5,339 bases of DNA from an uncultured Acidimicrobiales bacterium (GCA_937942965.1 CALDGN010000042.1:1-5339), one strand, 5' to 3'. Shown: positions 1 to 5,339, counted from the stretch's first letter. Notes: generated from the letters alone by a model not told the origin. Made by a program: numbers and translations.

Positions 1-897
1 ATCGCATTTGGTGGCGACCTCGCCGACCGGACCGTCCTGACCTCGTTGATCAATGCCTCGTCACCTTTGCGATGGGACGCAACGATGCTTGGCGCGGCAA
101 CGGTGTACGCCAAGGCGAACCAGGCCAGCATCATCTCGCCGTTCATTCTTGCCGGCGCCATGAGTCCGGTCACCGTGGCCGGTCTCGCAGCCCAAGCTCT
201 CGCCGAGGCCCTCAGTGGCATGGCGTACACGCAGCTGGTGCGCCCTGGGTCACCCGTCATCTTTGGCACGTTCGCTGCGTCGATGTCGATGGCAACAGGC
301 GCTCCGACCTTCGGCACTCCCGAAGCCGGTTTGGCCATCTATGTGATGGCCGAGCTCGCCCGCCGCGTGGGCGTACCGTTCCGCTCCGGCGGCCAGTTCA
401 CCGCATCGAAGTACCCCGACGCACAAGCCGCCTACGAATCAGCGCACAGCATCTTGCCGACCGTGAATGCGGGCGTGAACTTCGTGCTGCACGCAGCAGG
501 CTGGCAAGAAGGCGGCTTGGCGATCGGCTACGAGAAGCTGATCCTCGACGCCGACCAGCTCGGCGCCATGTCGGTGTACGGCCGCGGCATCGATATGTCC
601 GAGAACGGCCAGGCGATGGAAGCGTTCCGCACCAACGAACACGGCCAGCACTTCCTCGGCAACGGCCACACGTTGCAGAACTTCGAAACGGCGTTCTGGC
701 GCTCAGAGCTGGCGAACAACGACAGCTTCGAGCAGTGGGAAGAAGAGGGCTCACTCACCGCCGCACAGCGGGCCAACGCCAGGTGGAAGCAGATGCTCCG
801 CGACTACGAAGCGCCGCCACTCGACGACGCCATCGACGCCGAACTGCTCGACTACATCGCCCGCCGCAAGAACGAAATGCCCGACGCCAGCTACTAG
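1..897 (+). CDS. MttB-family (trimethylamine/quaternary-amine) methyltransferase, C-terminal part
   Basis: The frame is open from the first base of the window, so the gene is cut at its 5' end; an in-frame TTG at 46 is internal, not the start. About 298 codons are visible, against roughly 500 for the family, so some 200 N-terminal residues lie outside. The core fits the MttB family barrel: GSPVIFGTFAASMSMATGAP, then GTPEAGLA, then a glycine-rich GGQFTASKYPD stretch (visible residues ~130-140) followed by AAYES, HAAGW (~164-168), EKLILD (~178-183) and HFLGNGHT (~217-224). The charged tail LDYIARRKNE is typical of the family C-terminus. Known members move a methyl group from trimethylamine, glycine betaine or similar compounds to a cobalamin-binding corrinoid protein. 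Archaeal MttB carries pyrrolysine at an in-frame amber codon; no in-frame TAG occurs here before the terminal TAG, so this part looks like the non-pyrrolysine branch. The substrate is unknown. Family call is secure; exact reaction is not. Confidence 0.88.
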   Translation: MAFGGDLADRTVLTSLINASSPLRWDATMLGAATVYAKANQASIISPFILAGAMSPVTVAGLAAQALAEALSGMAYTQLVRPGSPVIFGTFAASMSMATGAPTFGTPEAGLAIYVMAELARRVGVPFRSGGQFTASKYPDAQAAYESAHSILPTVNAGVNFVLHAAGWQEGGLAIGYEKLILDADQLGAMSVYGRGIDMSENGQAMEAFRTNEHGQHFLGNGHTLQNFETAFWRSELANNDSFEQWEEEGSLTAAQRANARWKQMLRDYEAPPLDDAIDAELLDYIARRKNEMPDASY

Positions 898-933
898 TCG
901 CTCGCGCCATCAACATCGGCTAGCGCCGTTGAC

Positions 934-939
934 TACGGT
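934..939 (+). promoter_or_regulatory. possible -10 element for a leaderless transcript of the oxidoreductase gene
   Basis: TACGGT fits the actinobacterial TANNNT -10 pattern and lies 7 nt before the ATG at 947, the spacing expected for a leaderless mRNA. No convincing -35 box is seen and no Shine-Dalgarno sequence precedes any of the candidate starts (929, 947, 971). A short motif like this occurs by chance easily, and the gene could equally be read from the upstream methyltransferase transcript. Confidence 0.22.
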
Positions 940-946
940 GCTGCCA

Positions 947-1876
947 ATGACGGTGGCGAACGATCCTGGGGTGCGCGTAGGGCTAGCCGGCGGTACGCAA
1001 CTGTCCACGATCGACGCGGTGCGCGCCGATGCGATCTGGGCTGCCGAAGCCGGGTTCGACAGCTACTGGGTGTCCCACGTGGTCGGTGTCGATCCGCTTG
1101 TTGCGTTGGCTGTCGTGGCCAACGACGTGCCCGAGATCGAACTCGGCACCTCGGTCGTACCGACCGTCGGCCGCCACCCAATCGCACTCGCGCAGCAGGC
1201 CCGGACCACGCAGCAAGCGTGTGGGGGCCGGTTCACGCTCGGTGTCGGCCCATCGCACCAGATCGTGGCCGAAGCCATGTACGGCGAAGCGTGGGAACGC
1301 CCGCTTCAGCGCACCAGCGAGTACCTCGATGCCCTCGTGCCGCTTTGTGCGGGCGAACCGTGCGCAGTCGACGGAACCCAGGTGACCGCCCACACCTCGC
1401 TCACGATCCCGACCGCGCCGGTGCCCGTGATCCTGGCTGCTCTGGGGCCGCGCATGCTCGAGCTCGCAGGCCGTATGACCGACGGCACCCATGTCGGACA
1501 GACAGGACCTCGGACCATCGCATCGCACACCGCTCCGCTGCTTCGAGCTGCCGCAGCAGAAGCTGGGCGACCTGACCCGCGAATCATCGCCCTCGTCAAT
1601 GTCTGCGTCACCGACGACCCCGTTGGGGTTCGAGCAGCAGCCGCTGCTGGAGCGGCGAGCTATGCGGCGTTGCCGTCGTATCGGGCCATGCTCGACCGTG
1701 AGGGCATCGAGGACCCAACCGATCTGATCCTGGCTGGCTCGATCGAGGAGATCAGCGACGGGCTCGCGGCGTATGTCGAGGCAGGCGCAACCGATCTCCG
1801 CCTCGGGGTGCTGGCTCCCGAGGCTCACCTGGCTGCGTCGACCCGAGACGCTCTGGCAGAATTGATCCAGTCATGA
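947..1876 (+). CDS. F420-dependent LLM-class oxidoreductase (MSMEG_4879-like family)
   Basis: A 309-residue protein of the luciferase-like monooxygenase (TIM-barrel) superfamily. The opening VRVGLAGGT, the GFDSYWVSHV motif (~37-46), ELGTSVVPT (~65-73), GGRFTLGVGPSH (~93-104) and ALGPRMLELAGRMTDG (~165-180) match the F420-dependent oxidoreductase subfamily typified by mycobacterial MSMEG_4879. Such enzymes are cytoplasmic and use coenzyme F420 for hydride transfer; the substrate of this subfamily is not known to me. Start choice is uncertain: a TTG at 929 would add six residues, and a GTG at 971 would give MRVGLAGG, which is where many relatives begin. ATG 947 is preferred for its codon and a TANNNT hexamer 7 nt upstream. 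The gap from the upstream methyltransferase is 49 bp, and the stop overlaps the next gene by 4 bp (ATGA), indicating translational coupling with the cytosine deaminase. Confidence 0.87.
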   Translation: MTVANDPGVRVGLAGGTQLSTIDAVRADAIWAAEAGFDSYWVSHVVGVDPLVALAVVANDVPEIELGTSVVPTVGRHPIALAQQARTTQQACGGRFTLGVGPSHQIVAEAMYGEAWERPLQRTSEYLDALVPLCAGEPCAVDGTQVTAHTSLTIPTAPVPVILAALGPRMLELAGRMTDGTHVGQTGPRTIASHTAPLLRAAAAEAGRPDPRIIALVNVCVTDDPVGVRAAAAAGAASYAALPSYRAMLDREGIEDPTDLILAGSIEEISDGLAAYVEAGATDLRLGVLAPEAHLAASTRDALAELIQS

Positions 1877-2325
1877 CTGACCCATTCTTGCAAGCAGCCA
1901 TCGACGAGGCTCTCCAAGGGCGTGCCGAAGGCGGCATCCCGATCGGCGCAGTACTCGTGCACGACGGAAAGATCATCGGACGCGGCCACAACCGCCGAGT
2001 TCAGATGGGTAGCGCGATTCGCCACGGCGAGACCGACGCACTCGAACGGGCGGGCCGTCAACCCGCGAGCGTCTATCAGTCTTCGGTGATGTACACGACG
2101 CTGTCACCATGCGCGATGTGCACCGGCGCCATCCTCTTGTACGGCATCCCCAAAGTCGTGATCGGTGAGAACCGAACCTTCCTTGGCGAAGAGGCCCTAC
2201 TCAAGGAACGGGGCGTCGAGGTCGAGGTGCTCAACGACCCAACCTGTGTTGCGATGATGACGGACTTCATCGCCGCCGAGCCGTCGCTCTGGAACGAAGA
2301 CATCGGCGAGGTCGACGACGAGTAG
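1873..2325 (+). CDS. cytosine deaminase, yeast (Fcy1)-type zinc hydrolase
   Basis: A 150-residue cytidine-deaminase-fold enzyme predicted to hydrolyse cytosine to uracil and ammonia in pyrimidine salvage. The zinc site is complete: HGE at 51-53 (H51 ligand, E53 proton shuttle) and SPCAMC at 78-83 (C80 and C83 ligands). The resemblance to yeast cytosine deaminase is unusually detailed from memory: GGIPIGAVL, IGRGHNRRVQ with the base-contacting Asn at 40, the YTTLSPC..CTGAI..YGIP..V.GEN stretch, and the C-terminal W.EDIGE that closes the yeast active site (D143 here). The length is close to the yeast enzyme (about 158 residues), with a short acidic tail EVDDE. It is unrelated to E. coli CodA, which is an amidohydrolase. 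The ATG lies inside the upstream stop (ATGA) with no separate ribosome site, so translation is probably coupled. Guanine deaminase or tRNA adenosine deaminase are less likely given the GHN and EDIGE features. Confidence 0.92.
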   Translation: MTDPFLQAAIDEALQGRAEGGIPIGAVLVHDGKIIGRGHNRRVQMGSAIRHGETDALERAGRQPASVYQSSVMYTTLSPCAMCTGAILLYGIPKVVIGENRTFLGEEALLKERGVEVEVLNDPTCVAMMTDFIAAEPSLWNEDIGEVDDE

Positions 2326-2340
2326 TCGACCGGCAGAGCG
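2326..2340. other. convergent gene junction without visible terminator
   Basis: Only 15 bp separate the TAG of the plus-strand deaminase gene from the TAA of the minus-strand glycoside hydrolase gene. There is no GC-rich hairpin followed by a T-run on either strand, so each transcript probably reads some distance into the other gene's 3' end, or termination is Rho-dependent. Confidence 0.6.
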
Positions 2341-3462
2341 TTAGCAGTCCGCGTTTACGACGCCGACGGTGCACTGCGCCACGACCAGCGCATCGACGAT
2401 GTCGGTCACGCCGTCGTCGTTCACATCGCCTGCGGCCGCGAACAGCTGCGTCGTCGGGTCGGCCAGTGGGCACGCACCCGCGTCGGTGCGAACACCAGCG
2501 GTGAACTGGGCAATGACGAGTGCGTCGACAACATCGACGCCATCGCTACAGCTGGCATCGCCCCGGTCTGGTTCCGCCAGCGACCATGAACGCACCCAGT
2601 CGACCAGCATCGTCGTGCCGGGAGCAATCGGGTTCTCGGTCTGGTGCGAAGTGTGGGTAAAGATGATGTAGTGCGGCGACGTGACGATGTCGTCAGCCAC
2701 GGTCGCAACCGGTGAGCCATCGAAGAAGTAGGTGATCATCGCAGGCGAACTTGTCGTCGCTAGCCGACGGAGCGCGCCGTAGGTGTGCCACTCGCCGTCG
2801 CCAGACTCGGCCGGATGGCGACGAGCACCGAGTTGACAGTTGCCGCCGTTCGAACACCCGTAGTGATAGTTGAGCTTGGCGTCACCGCCGAGCCCCTCGA
2901 GGATGTCGATCTCGCCGGTGACCGGCCACGGTCCGAAGCCGTTCGTCCAGAACGCCGGCCAGTTCGACAGTTCGCCGTCTGCGGTCGGAACCAGAATGCG
3001 CGCTTCGACGTAGAAGCTGCCGTCGAGACGACCGGCGTGGTTTGGGTTTTGGATCGCATCGCGGCTACTCACGATGCCGCCGACAAGCCCGACGACATCG
3101 CCTTGCTTATCGAGGCACGCCGGGTCTTCAGTCGTGTCGAGCCGGATCTGCAGCGCATCGTTCGCGACCAGGACCTGGTCGGTGTTGTAGCAAGCGTTCT
3201 CTCGGTTGTTCACCGAGACGGAGTAGCCCTGGTCGACAAACCAGCCGGGCTCCCAAATCGATCGATCGATCGAGTCGCCGCTAAACGAATCGAACAAATC
3301 AACGGTCCAGCAGCCGTCGACACCAAACGGAGCGAGGCATTCGTCGCCCTGAGCGGGCGGCTCTTGCGCCTGGCTGTCCGCAATCGGAGGCGTTATCACC
3401 AGGACGGCTGCGAGCATGCTTGCGGCAAGGACCCACAGGGCCAACCGTCGGGACAAAGACAT
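2341..3462 (-). CDS. secreted glycoside hydrolase family 16 enzyme with C-terminal dockerin-like module
   Basis: A 373-residue exported protein. Residues 1-33 form a signal peptide: MSLSRR, a hydrophobic core LALWVLAASMLAAVLVI, then a small-residue region ending near AQA/QE. Residues ~50-295 are a GH16 beta-jelly-roll: DLFDSFSGDSIDRSIW opening, WPAFW at 168-172, and the catalytic GEIDILEG, with E184 the likely nucleophile, D186 assisting and E189 the acid/base in the beta-bulge ExDxxE form. This family cleaves beta-1,3/1,4-glucans such as laminarin, or other marine galactans; the substrate cannot be fixed from sequence. Residues ~301-370 hold two dockerin/EF-hand-like repeats, the second with a clear calcium loop (D346, N348, D350, D354, D357). 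Ten cysteines after the signal peptide suggest disulfides outside the cell. The ATG has only AGG close upstream, too near for a good ribosome site, consistent with a leaderless mRNA. A laminarinase-like role in polysaccharide scavenging is inference. Confidence 0.9.
   Translation of the reverse strand: MSLSRRLALWVLAASMLAAVLVITPPIADSQAQEPPAQGDECLAPFGVDGCWTVDLFDSFSGDSIDRSIWEPGWFVDQGYSVSVNNRENACYNTDQVLVANDALQIRLDTTEDPACLDKQGDVVGLVGGIVSSRDAIQNPNHAGRLDGSFYVEARILVPTADGELSNWPAFWTNGFGPWPVTGEIDILEGLGGDAKLNYHYGCSNGGNCQLGARRHPAESGDGEWHTYGALRRLATTSSPAMITYFFDGSPVATVADDIVTSPHYIIFTHTSHQTENPIAPGTTMLVDWVRSWSLAEPDRGDASCSDGVDVVDALVIAQFTAGVRTDAGACPLADPTTQLFAAAGDVNDDGVTDIVDALVVAQCTVGVVNADC
2356..2559 (-). repeat. 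duplicated dockerin-like calcium-binding repeat within the GH16 gene
   Basis: Two related protein segments start at residues 302 and 346 of the glycoside hydrolase (2488-2559 and 2356-2427). Both share DG.....VDALV.AQ followed by a short hydrophobic, glycine-containing stretch (TAGV / TVGV). The second keeps the full D-x-N-x-D-G-x-x-D-x-x-D calcium loop. The first is one residue shorter in the loop and has Ser in place of some ligands, so its calcium binding is doubtful. Two such repeats about 44 residues apart are the usual layout of a type I dockerin, although similar tails occur on many exported proteins of actinobacteria with no known cohesin partner. Confidence 0.72.
3257..3272. repeat. 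tetranucleotide repeat (ATCG)4 inside the GH16 coding region
   Basis: Four perfect tandem copies of ATCG lie within codons for residues 64-69 (SIDRSI) of the glycoside hydrolase. The unit is four bases long, so gain or loss of one copy would shift the frame near the N-terminus of the mature enzyme. Four copies is at the low end for slippage; it may be a chance result of Ser-Ile-Asp-Arg codon choice. Confidence 0.8.
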
Positions 3463-3468
3463 ACCTGC

Positions 3469-3474
3469 AAGCTA
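3469..3474 (-). promoter_or_regulatory. possible -10 element for a leaderless GH16 transcript
   Basis: On the minus strand TAGCTT matches the TANNNT -10 pattern and ends 6 nt before the ATG of the glycoside hydrolase gene, so transcription would begin at or next to the start codon. No convincing -35 hexamer is present at 16-18 bp spacing. The absence of a well-placed Shine-Dalgarno sequence fits a leaderless message, but the motif is short. Confidence 0.3.
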
Positions 3475-3487
3475 CCGAGTTACGGCA

Positions 3488-3542
3488 TGGTCACAGCCGC
3501 CGGGACAGGTCGTTTTGTTCACGCGAACACCGCGAGTGACCA
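3488..3542. repeat. nested inverted repeats in the gap upstream of the GH16 gene
   Basis: In the 102-bp gap between the phosphatase and glycoside hydrolase genes, an outer 7-bp perfect inverted repeat (TGGTCAC at 3488-3494, GTGACCA at 3536-3542) encloses an inner one, TGTTC-ACGC-GAACA at 3516-3529. The inner dyad resembles an operator half-site pair. The order GTTC-N4-GAAC is the reverse of the actinobacterial LexA box (GAAC-N4-GTTC), so it is not an SOS box. There is no T-run on the minus strand after it, so it is not a classical terminator. It may be a regulator site or chance. Confidence 0.4.
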
Positions 3543-3564
3543 CAGCGCTGCACGCTCGGCCTAC

Positions 3565-4074
3565 TCACAACTCACGAGGTCGGGCGATCGTGACCAGCTC
3601 GCCGGAGCCGAGGGTGATGTTTGGCCAGGGTTGTTCGAATCGCAGATGGGCGATCGCAGCCGTCGTCATGAGCTTCCCGGTTGCGGACAGCGCTGGTTCG
3701 GTGCTCGCGAGTGACTCGACGAGCATGTCGAGCGCAGGGTTGTGCCCGCACACGAGTAGTCGATGCGCCTGCTCGTCGCGGATGCGTCCGAGCCACTGCC
3801 GAAACCCCGCCTGATAGAAGCTGTCTTCGAACTCGACCGCGGCCGGACCAAGCCCGAACGTGTCGATGACGTGCTGCGCCGTCTCGCGAGCCCGAACTGC
3901 CGACGAGCACAGCACGCGATCCGGCCGCAGGTCGTTGGCAACGAGCCATCGGGCCATCGTGACTCGATCCCGTTCGCCCCGTGGAGCGAGCGGCCGCTGG
4001 TGATCGGCGGCGCCCGTATCCCACGCCGACTTTGCGTGGCGCATCACGAGGAGTTCAGGCACGGTGGTTCGCAC
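3565..4074 (-). CDS. SixA-like histidine phosphatase family protein
   Basis: A 169-residue protein of the histidine phosphatase (phosphoglycerate-mutase-like) superfamily, small SixA branch. The catalytic RHG-type motif appears as LLVMRHAKS, with R12 and H13 (the phospho-accepting histidine). CSSAVRARETA (56-66) supplies the second phosphate-binding arginine (R63), and VCGHNPAL (108-115) supplies the second catalytic histidine, H111. All core residues are present, so it should be active. Family members remove phosphate from phosphohistidine in signalling proteins or from small phospho-compounds; the substrate here is unknown. The size matches SixA proteins (about 160 residues). The start is GTG at 4074; a second GTG at 4062 would give MPELLVMRHAKS, closer to the usual N-terminus, and neither has a ribosome site. 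It lies between a diguanylate cyclase gene and an exported hydrolase gene on the same strand, with gaps of about 100 bp on each side, so co-transcription is possible but not shown. Confidence 0.88.
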   Translation of the reverse strand: MRTTVPELLVMRHAKSAWDTGAADHQRPLAPRGERDRVTMARWLVANDLRPDRVLCSSAVRARETAQHVIDTFGLGPAAVEFEDSFYQAGFRQWLGRIRDEQAHRLLVCGHNPALDMLVESLASTEPALSATGKLMTTAAIAHLRFEQPWPNITLGSGELVTIARPREL

Positions 4075-4130
4075 CCGTCGAAACCGACAACATGCCCCAG
4101 GGTCTCACGCCAGCGGGTGCGCAAGCAACG

Positions 4131-4182
4131 GCGCCGGCGCGTGCAATGTTGGACCCGATCGCTCCGTGTTGGATCGCGCCGG
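4131..4182. repeat. inverted and direct repeats between the GGDEF and phosphatase genes
   Basis: The 109-bp gap 4075-4183 contains a perfect 10-bp palindrome GCGCCGGCGC (4131-4140). An 8-bp inverted repeat CCGGCGCG (4134-4141) / CGCGCCGG (4175-4182) encloses 33 bp. Inside that loop TGTTGGA occurs twice (4147-4153 and 4167-4173), exactly 20 bp apart, about two helical turns. The structure directly follows the stop codon of the cyclase gene on the minus strand and could be a terminator-like stem without a U-tract, or an operator for the phosphatase gene. Nothing else was recognised in this gap. Confidence 0.4.
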
Positions 4183-4183
4183 A

Positions 4184-5339
4184 TCAGATCACTTGGAGGC
4201 GGGTGACACCCTTGCCGGCGGCTTTTGCTTGGTACAAGGCCTCGTCCGCGTTGCGCACCAGCTCATCGAGCCCGGTCGCACTTTCGCTGCTCCAGCCGAT
4301 ACCGACGGACAGTCGTGCTCGATGCAGGCGCCCGGCGCCAACATCGATCTCGACCTCGAAACGGCCGAGGATGCGCTCTGCAAGCGCGACGGCTTGGTCC
4401 TGAGACGCGACATCGTGAGGCACAACAAGGAACTCGTCGCCACCCCATCGTCCGACGAGCGCGCCCGCGCCGACCACCGCGGTCAAGCCCTTAGCGACCT
4501 CGACGAGCACTTGGTCGCCGACCTCGTGGCCGAGACGGTCGTTGACGCCCTTGAAGTCATCGATGTCAACGAAGAGCACCGATGAGGGGCGCCCTTGTTG
4601 CTTGGCCGTCGACAACATCTCAAGCATGCGGCGTTCCAGGCTGCGGCGATTCGCCAGCCCGGTCAACGGGTCATGCAGCGCCAGGTGTCGGAATGCTTCG
4701 CGTTCTTTGCGCAACTCCGCTTCGAGCTGGCGACGACGCAACAGATCACCCAGCAGTCGGGTGAGCACCGTTGTCATCTCGATGCTGGTGTCGTTCATTG
4801 CATCGGGATCGGTGAAGTTGTCCAAGCTGACGAAGGCGATCGGGAAGCCATCGGCGAGCACTGGCCCGGACACGTTGACAACGATCTCGTTCAACCGGCC
4901 GACGGTCATGAGCCAATCGGTTGTCTCCGCACTGCGGCCCTCGACGTCGAAGTCGCGCACGATGCGGGCATTGGGATCCCATGCGTCCCGGAAGAAGACG
5001 CGGTGATCCAAGAGGTGTTCTTGCAATCCGGCCAGGTCGTATCCGACGGCTGCGGCGAAGCGAAACATCGTGGTGCCCGGCACGTTGATCTGCACGCTTC
5101 CGCCTTGGGCGCCAGGAACGATTTCGATGGCCCGCTCGATGAGGCGTTGACAGAAGTCGTCGTCGTCTTCTGTGGTGTGGGCGAGCTCACTGAGTTCCAT
5201 GAGCGCGCTGCGGAATCGTTGCTGTTCGGCGAGCATGCGATCGACGGCATCCCAGCCCGAGCGGGGAATCGCTTGGGCGAGCACGCGCCCGCACTGTTGG
5301 ATCCCGAGGTGCACGTCAAAGGTGCGTCCGTCGTCAACC
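4184..5339 (-). CDS. GAF-GGDEF diguanylate cyclase, N-terminus beyond the window
   Basis: The frame stays open to the right edge, so the gene is probably cut at its 5' end; internal candidates are GTG at 5314 (376 residues) and ATG at 5236. Numbering from the GTG, residues ~30-195 resemble a GAF sensor domain (paired hydrophobic strands around GGSVQI, FRFAAAVGY, IVVNVSGPVLADGFPIAFVSLDNF). A charged helix follows (LLRRRQLEAELRKEREAFRHLA, 191-212), the usual coiled signalling linker. The GGDEF domain starts at HDPLTGLANRR (214-224), with metal-binding FVDIDDFKGVND (248-259), the intact active-site GGDEF at 291-295, SVGIG (336-340) and ADEALYQAKAAGKG (356-369). It should make cyclic di-GMP from two GTP in the cytoplasm. 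The inhibitory I-site RxxD expected at 282-285 reads GAGA, so product inhibition is probably absent. No membrane segment is visible. Residues before ~30, including eight codons before the GTG, may belong to another domain (see findings). Confidence 0.9.
   Translation of the reverse strand, partial: VDDGRTFDVHLGIQQCGRVLAQAIPRSGWDAVDRMLAEQQRFRSALMELSELAHTTEDDDDFCQRLIERAIEIVPGAQGGSVQINVPGTTMFRFAAAVGYDLAGLQEHLLDHRVFFRDAWDPNARIVRDFDVEGRSAETTDWLMTVGRLNEIVVNVSGPVLADGFPIAFVSLDNFTDPDAMNDTSIEMTTVLTRLLGDLLRRRQLEAELRKEREAFRHLALHDPLTGLANRRSLERRMLEMLSTAKQQGRPSSVLFVDIDDFKGVNDRLGHEVGDQVLVEVAKGLTAVVGAGALVGRWGGDEFLVVPHDVASQDQAVALAERILGRFEVEIDVGAGRLHRARLSVGIGWSSESATGLDELVRNADEALYQAKAAGKGVTRLQVI

Noticed and set aside
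72..923. 283-codon second plus-strand frame within the methyltransferase gene
   Set aside because: The translation is Arg/His-rich and domain-free, the expected frame-shifted reading of a GC-rich gene.
895..930. Readthrough of the amber stop of the MttB-family gene as pyrrolysine
   Set aside because: The protein already ends with a family-typical C-terminus, and the frame beyond the TAG gives Arg-rich, motif-free sequence overlapping the next gene.
983..1828. 281-codon open frame on the minus strand opposite the oxidoreductase gene
   Set aside because: Its translation is rich in Arg, Gly, Ser and Asp with no recognisable domain, and it mirrors a well-supported plus-strand gene; this is the usual high-GC antisense shadow.
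2326..2340. Bidirectional terminator between convergent genes
   Set aside because: The 15-bp gap has no usable stem and no T-run on either strand.
3516..3529. SOS (LexA) box
   Set aside because: The actinobacterial box is GAAC-N4-GTTC; here the half-sites are in the opposite order, GTTC-N4-GAAC.
2785..3714. 309-codon open frame on the plus strand across the GH16 gene and the following gap
   Set aside because: It runs antisense to a convincing signal-peptide/GH16/dockerin protein and into the phosphatase gene, and its translation shows no family motifs.
4075..4183. tRNA or other structured RNA gene
   Set aside because: No cloverleaf, anticodon arm or T-loop consensus is visible; only short repeats are present.

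Overview
The window looks like a chromosomal segment of a high-GC actinobacterium. An Acidimicrobiia/Ilumatobacter-like marine or freshwater lineage is my best guess. The reasons are strong GC bias at third codon positions, long shadow reading frames on the opposite strands, a coenzyme-F420-type luciferase-fold oxidoreductase, GTG/TTG start options without clear Shine-Dalgarno sequences, and a secreted enzyme ending in dockerin-like repeats. This assignment is inference from gene content and style only; there is no rRNA or marker gene here.

Left half (1-2325, plus strand): three genes read in the same direction. First is the C-terminal ~298 codons of an MttB-family (trimethylamine methyltransferase family) protein, cut by the window start. 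A short gap follows, then an F420-dependent LLM-class oxidoreductase (947-1876). Its stop overlaps by 4 bp (ATGA) the start of a yeast-type, zinc-dependent cytosine deaminase (1873-2325). The last two are very likely translationally coupled, and all three may form one transcript. The set suggests catabolism of methylated amines and/or nucleobases, but the joint pathway is not proven by the sequence.

Right half (2341-5339, minus strand): three genes read leftward and converge on the first block with only 15 bp (2326-2340) between stop codons. In transcription order these are a GAF-GGDEF diguanylate cyclase cut by the right window edge (4184-5339), a SixA-like histidine phosphatase (3565-4074), and a secreted family-16 glycoside hydrolase with a C-terminal dockerin-like duplicated module (2341-3462). 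The gaps between them (4075-4183 and 3463-3564, about 100 bp each) hold small inverted and direct repeats but no classical U-tract terminator.

Overall this is mostly a well-explained metabolic and regulatory region. I found no CRISPR array, insertion sequence, tRNA or rRNA. The points most worth a second look are the oxidoreductase/cytosine deaminase coupling, the close resemblance of the deaminase to the fungal enzyme, the dockerin-like tail on the GH16 enzyme, and a possible EAL-domain remnant ahead of the GAF-GGDEF module.
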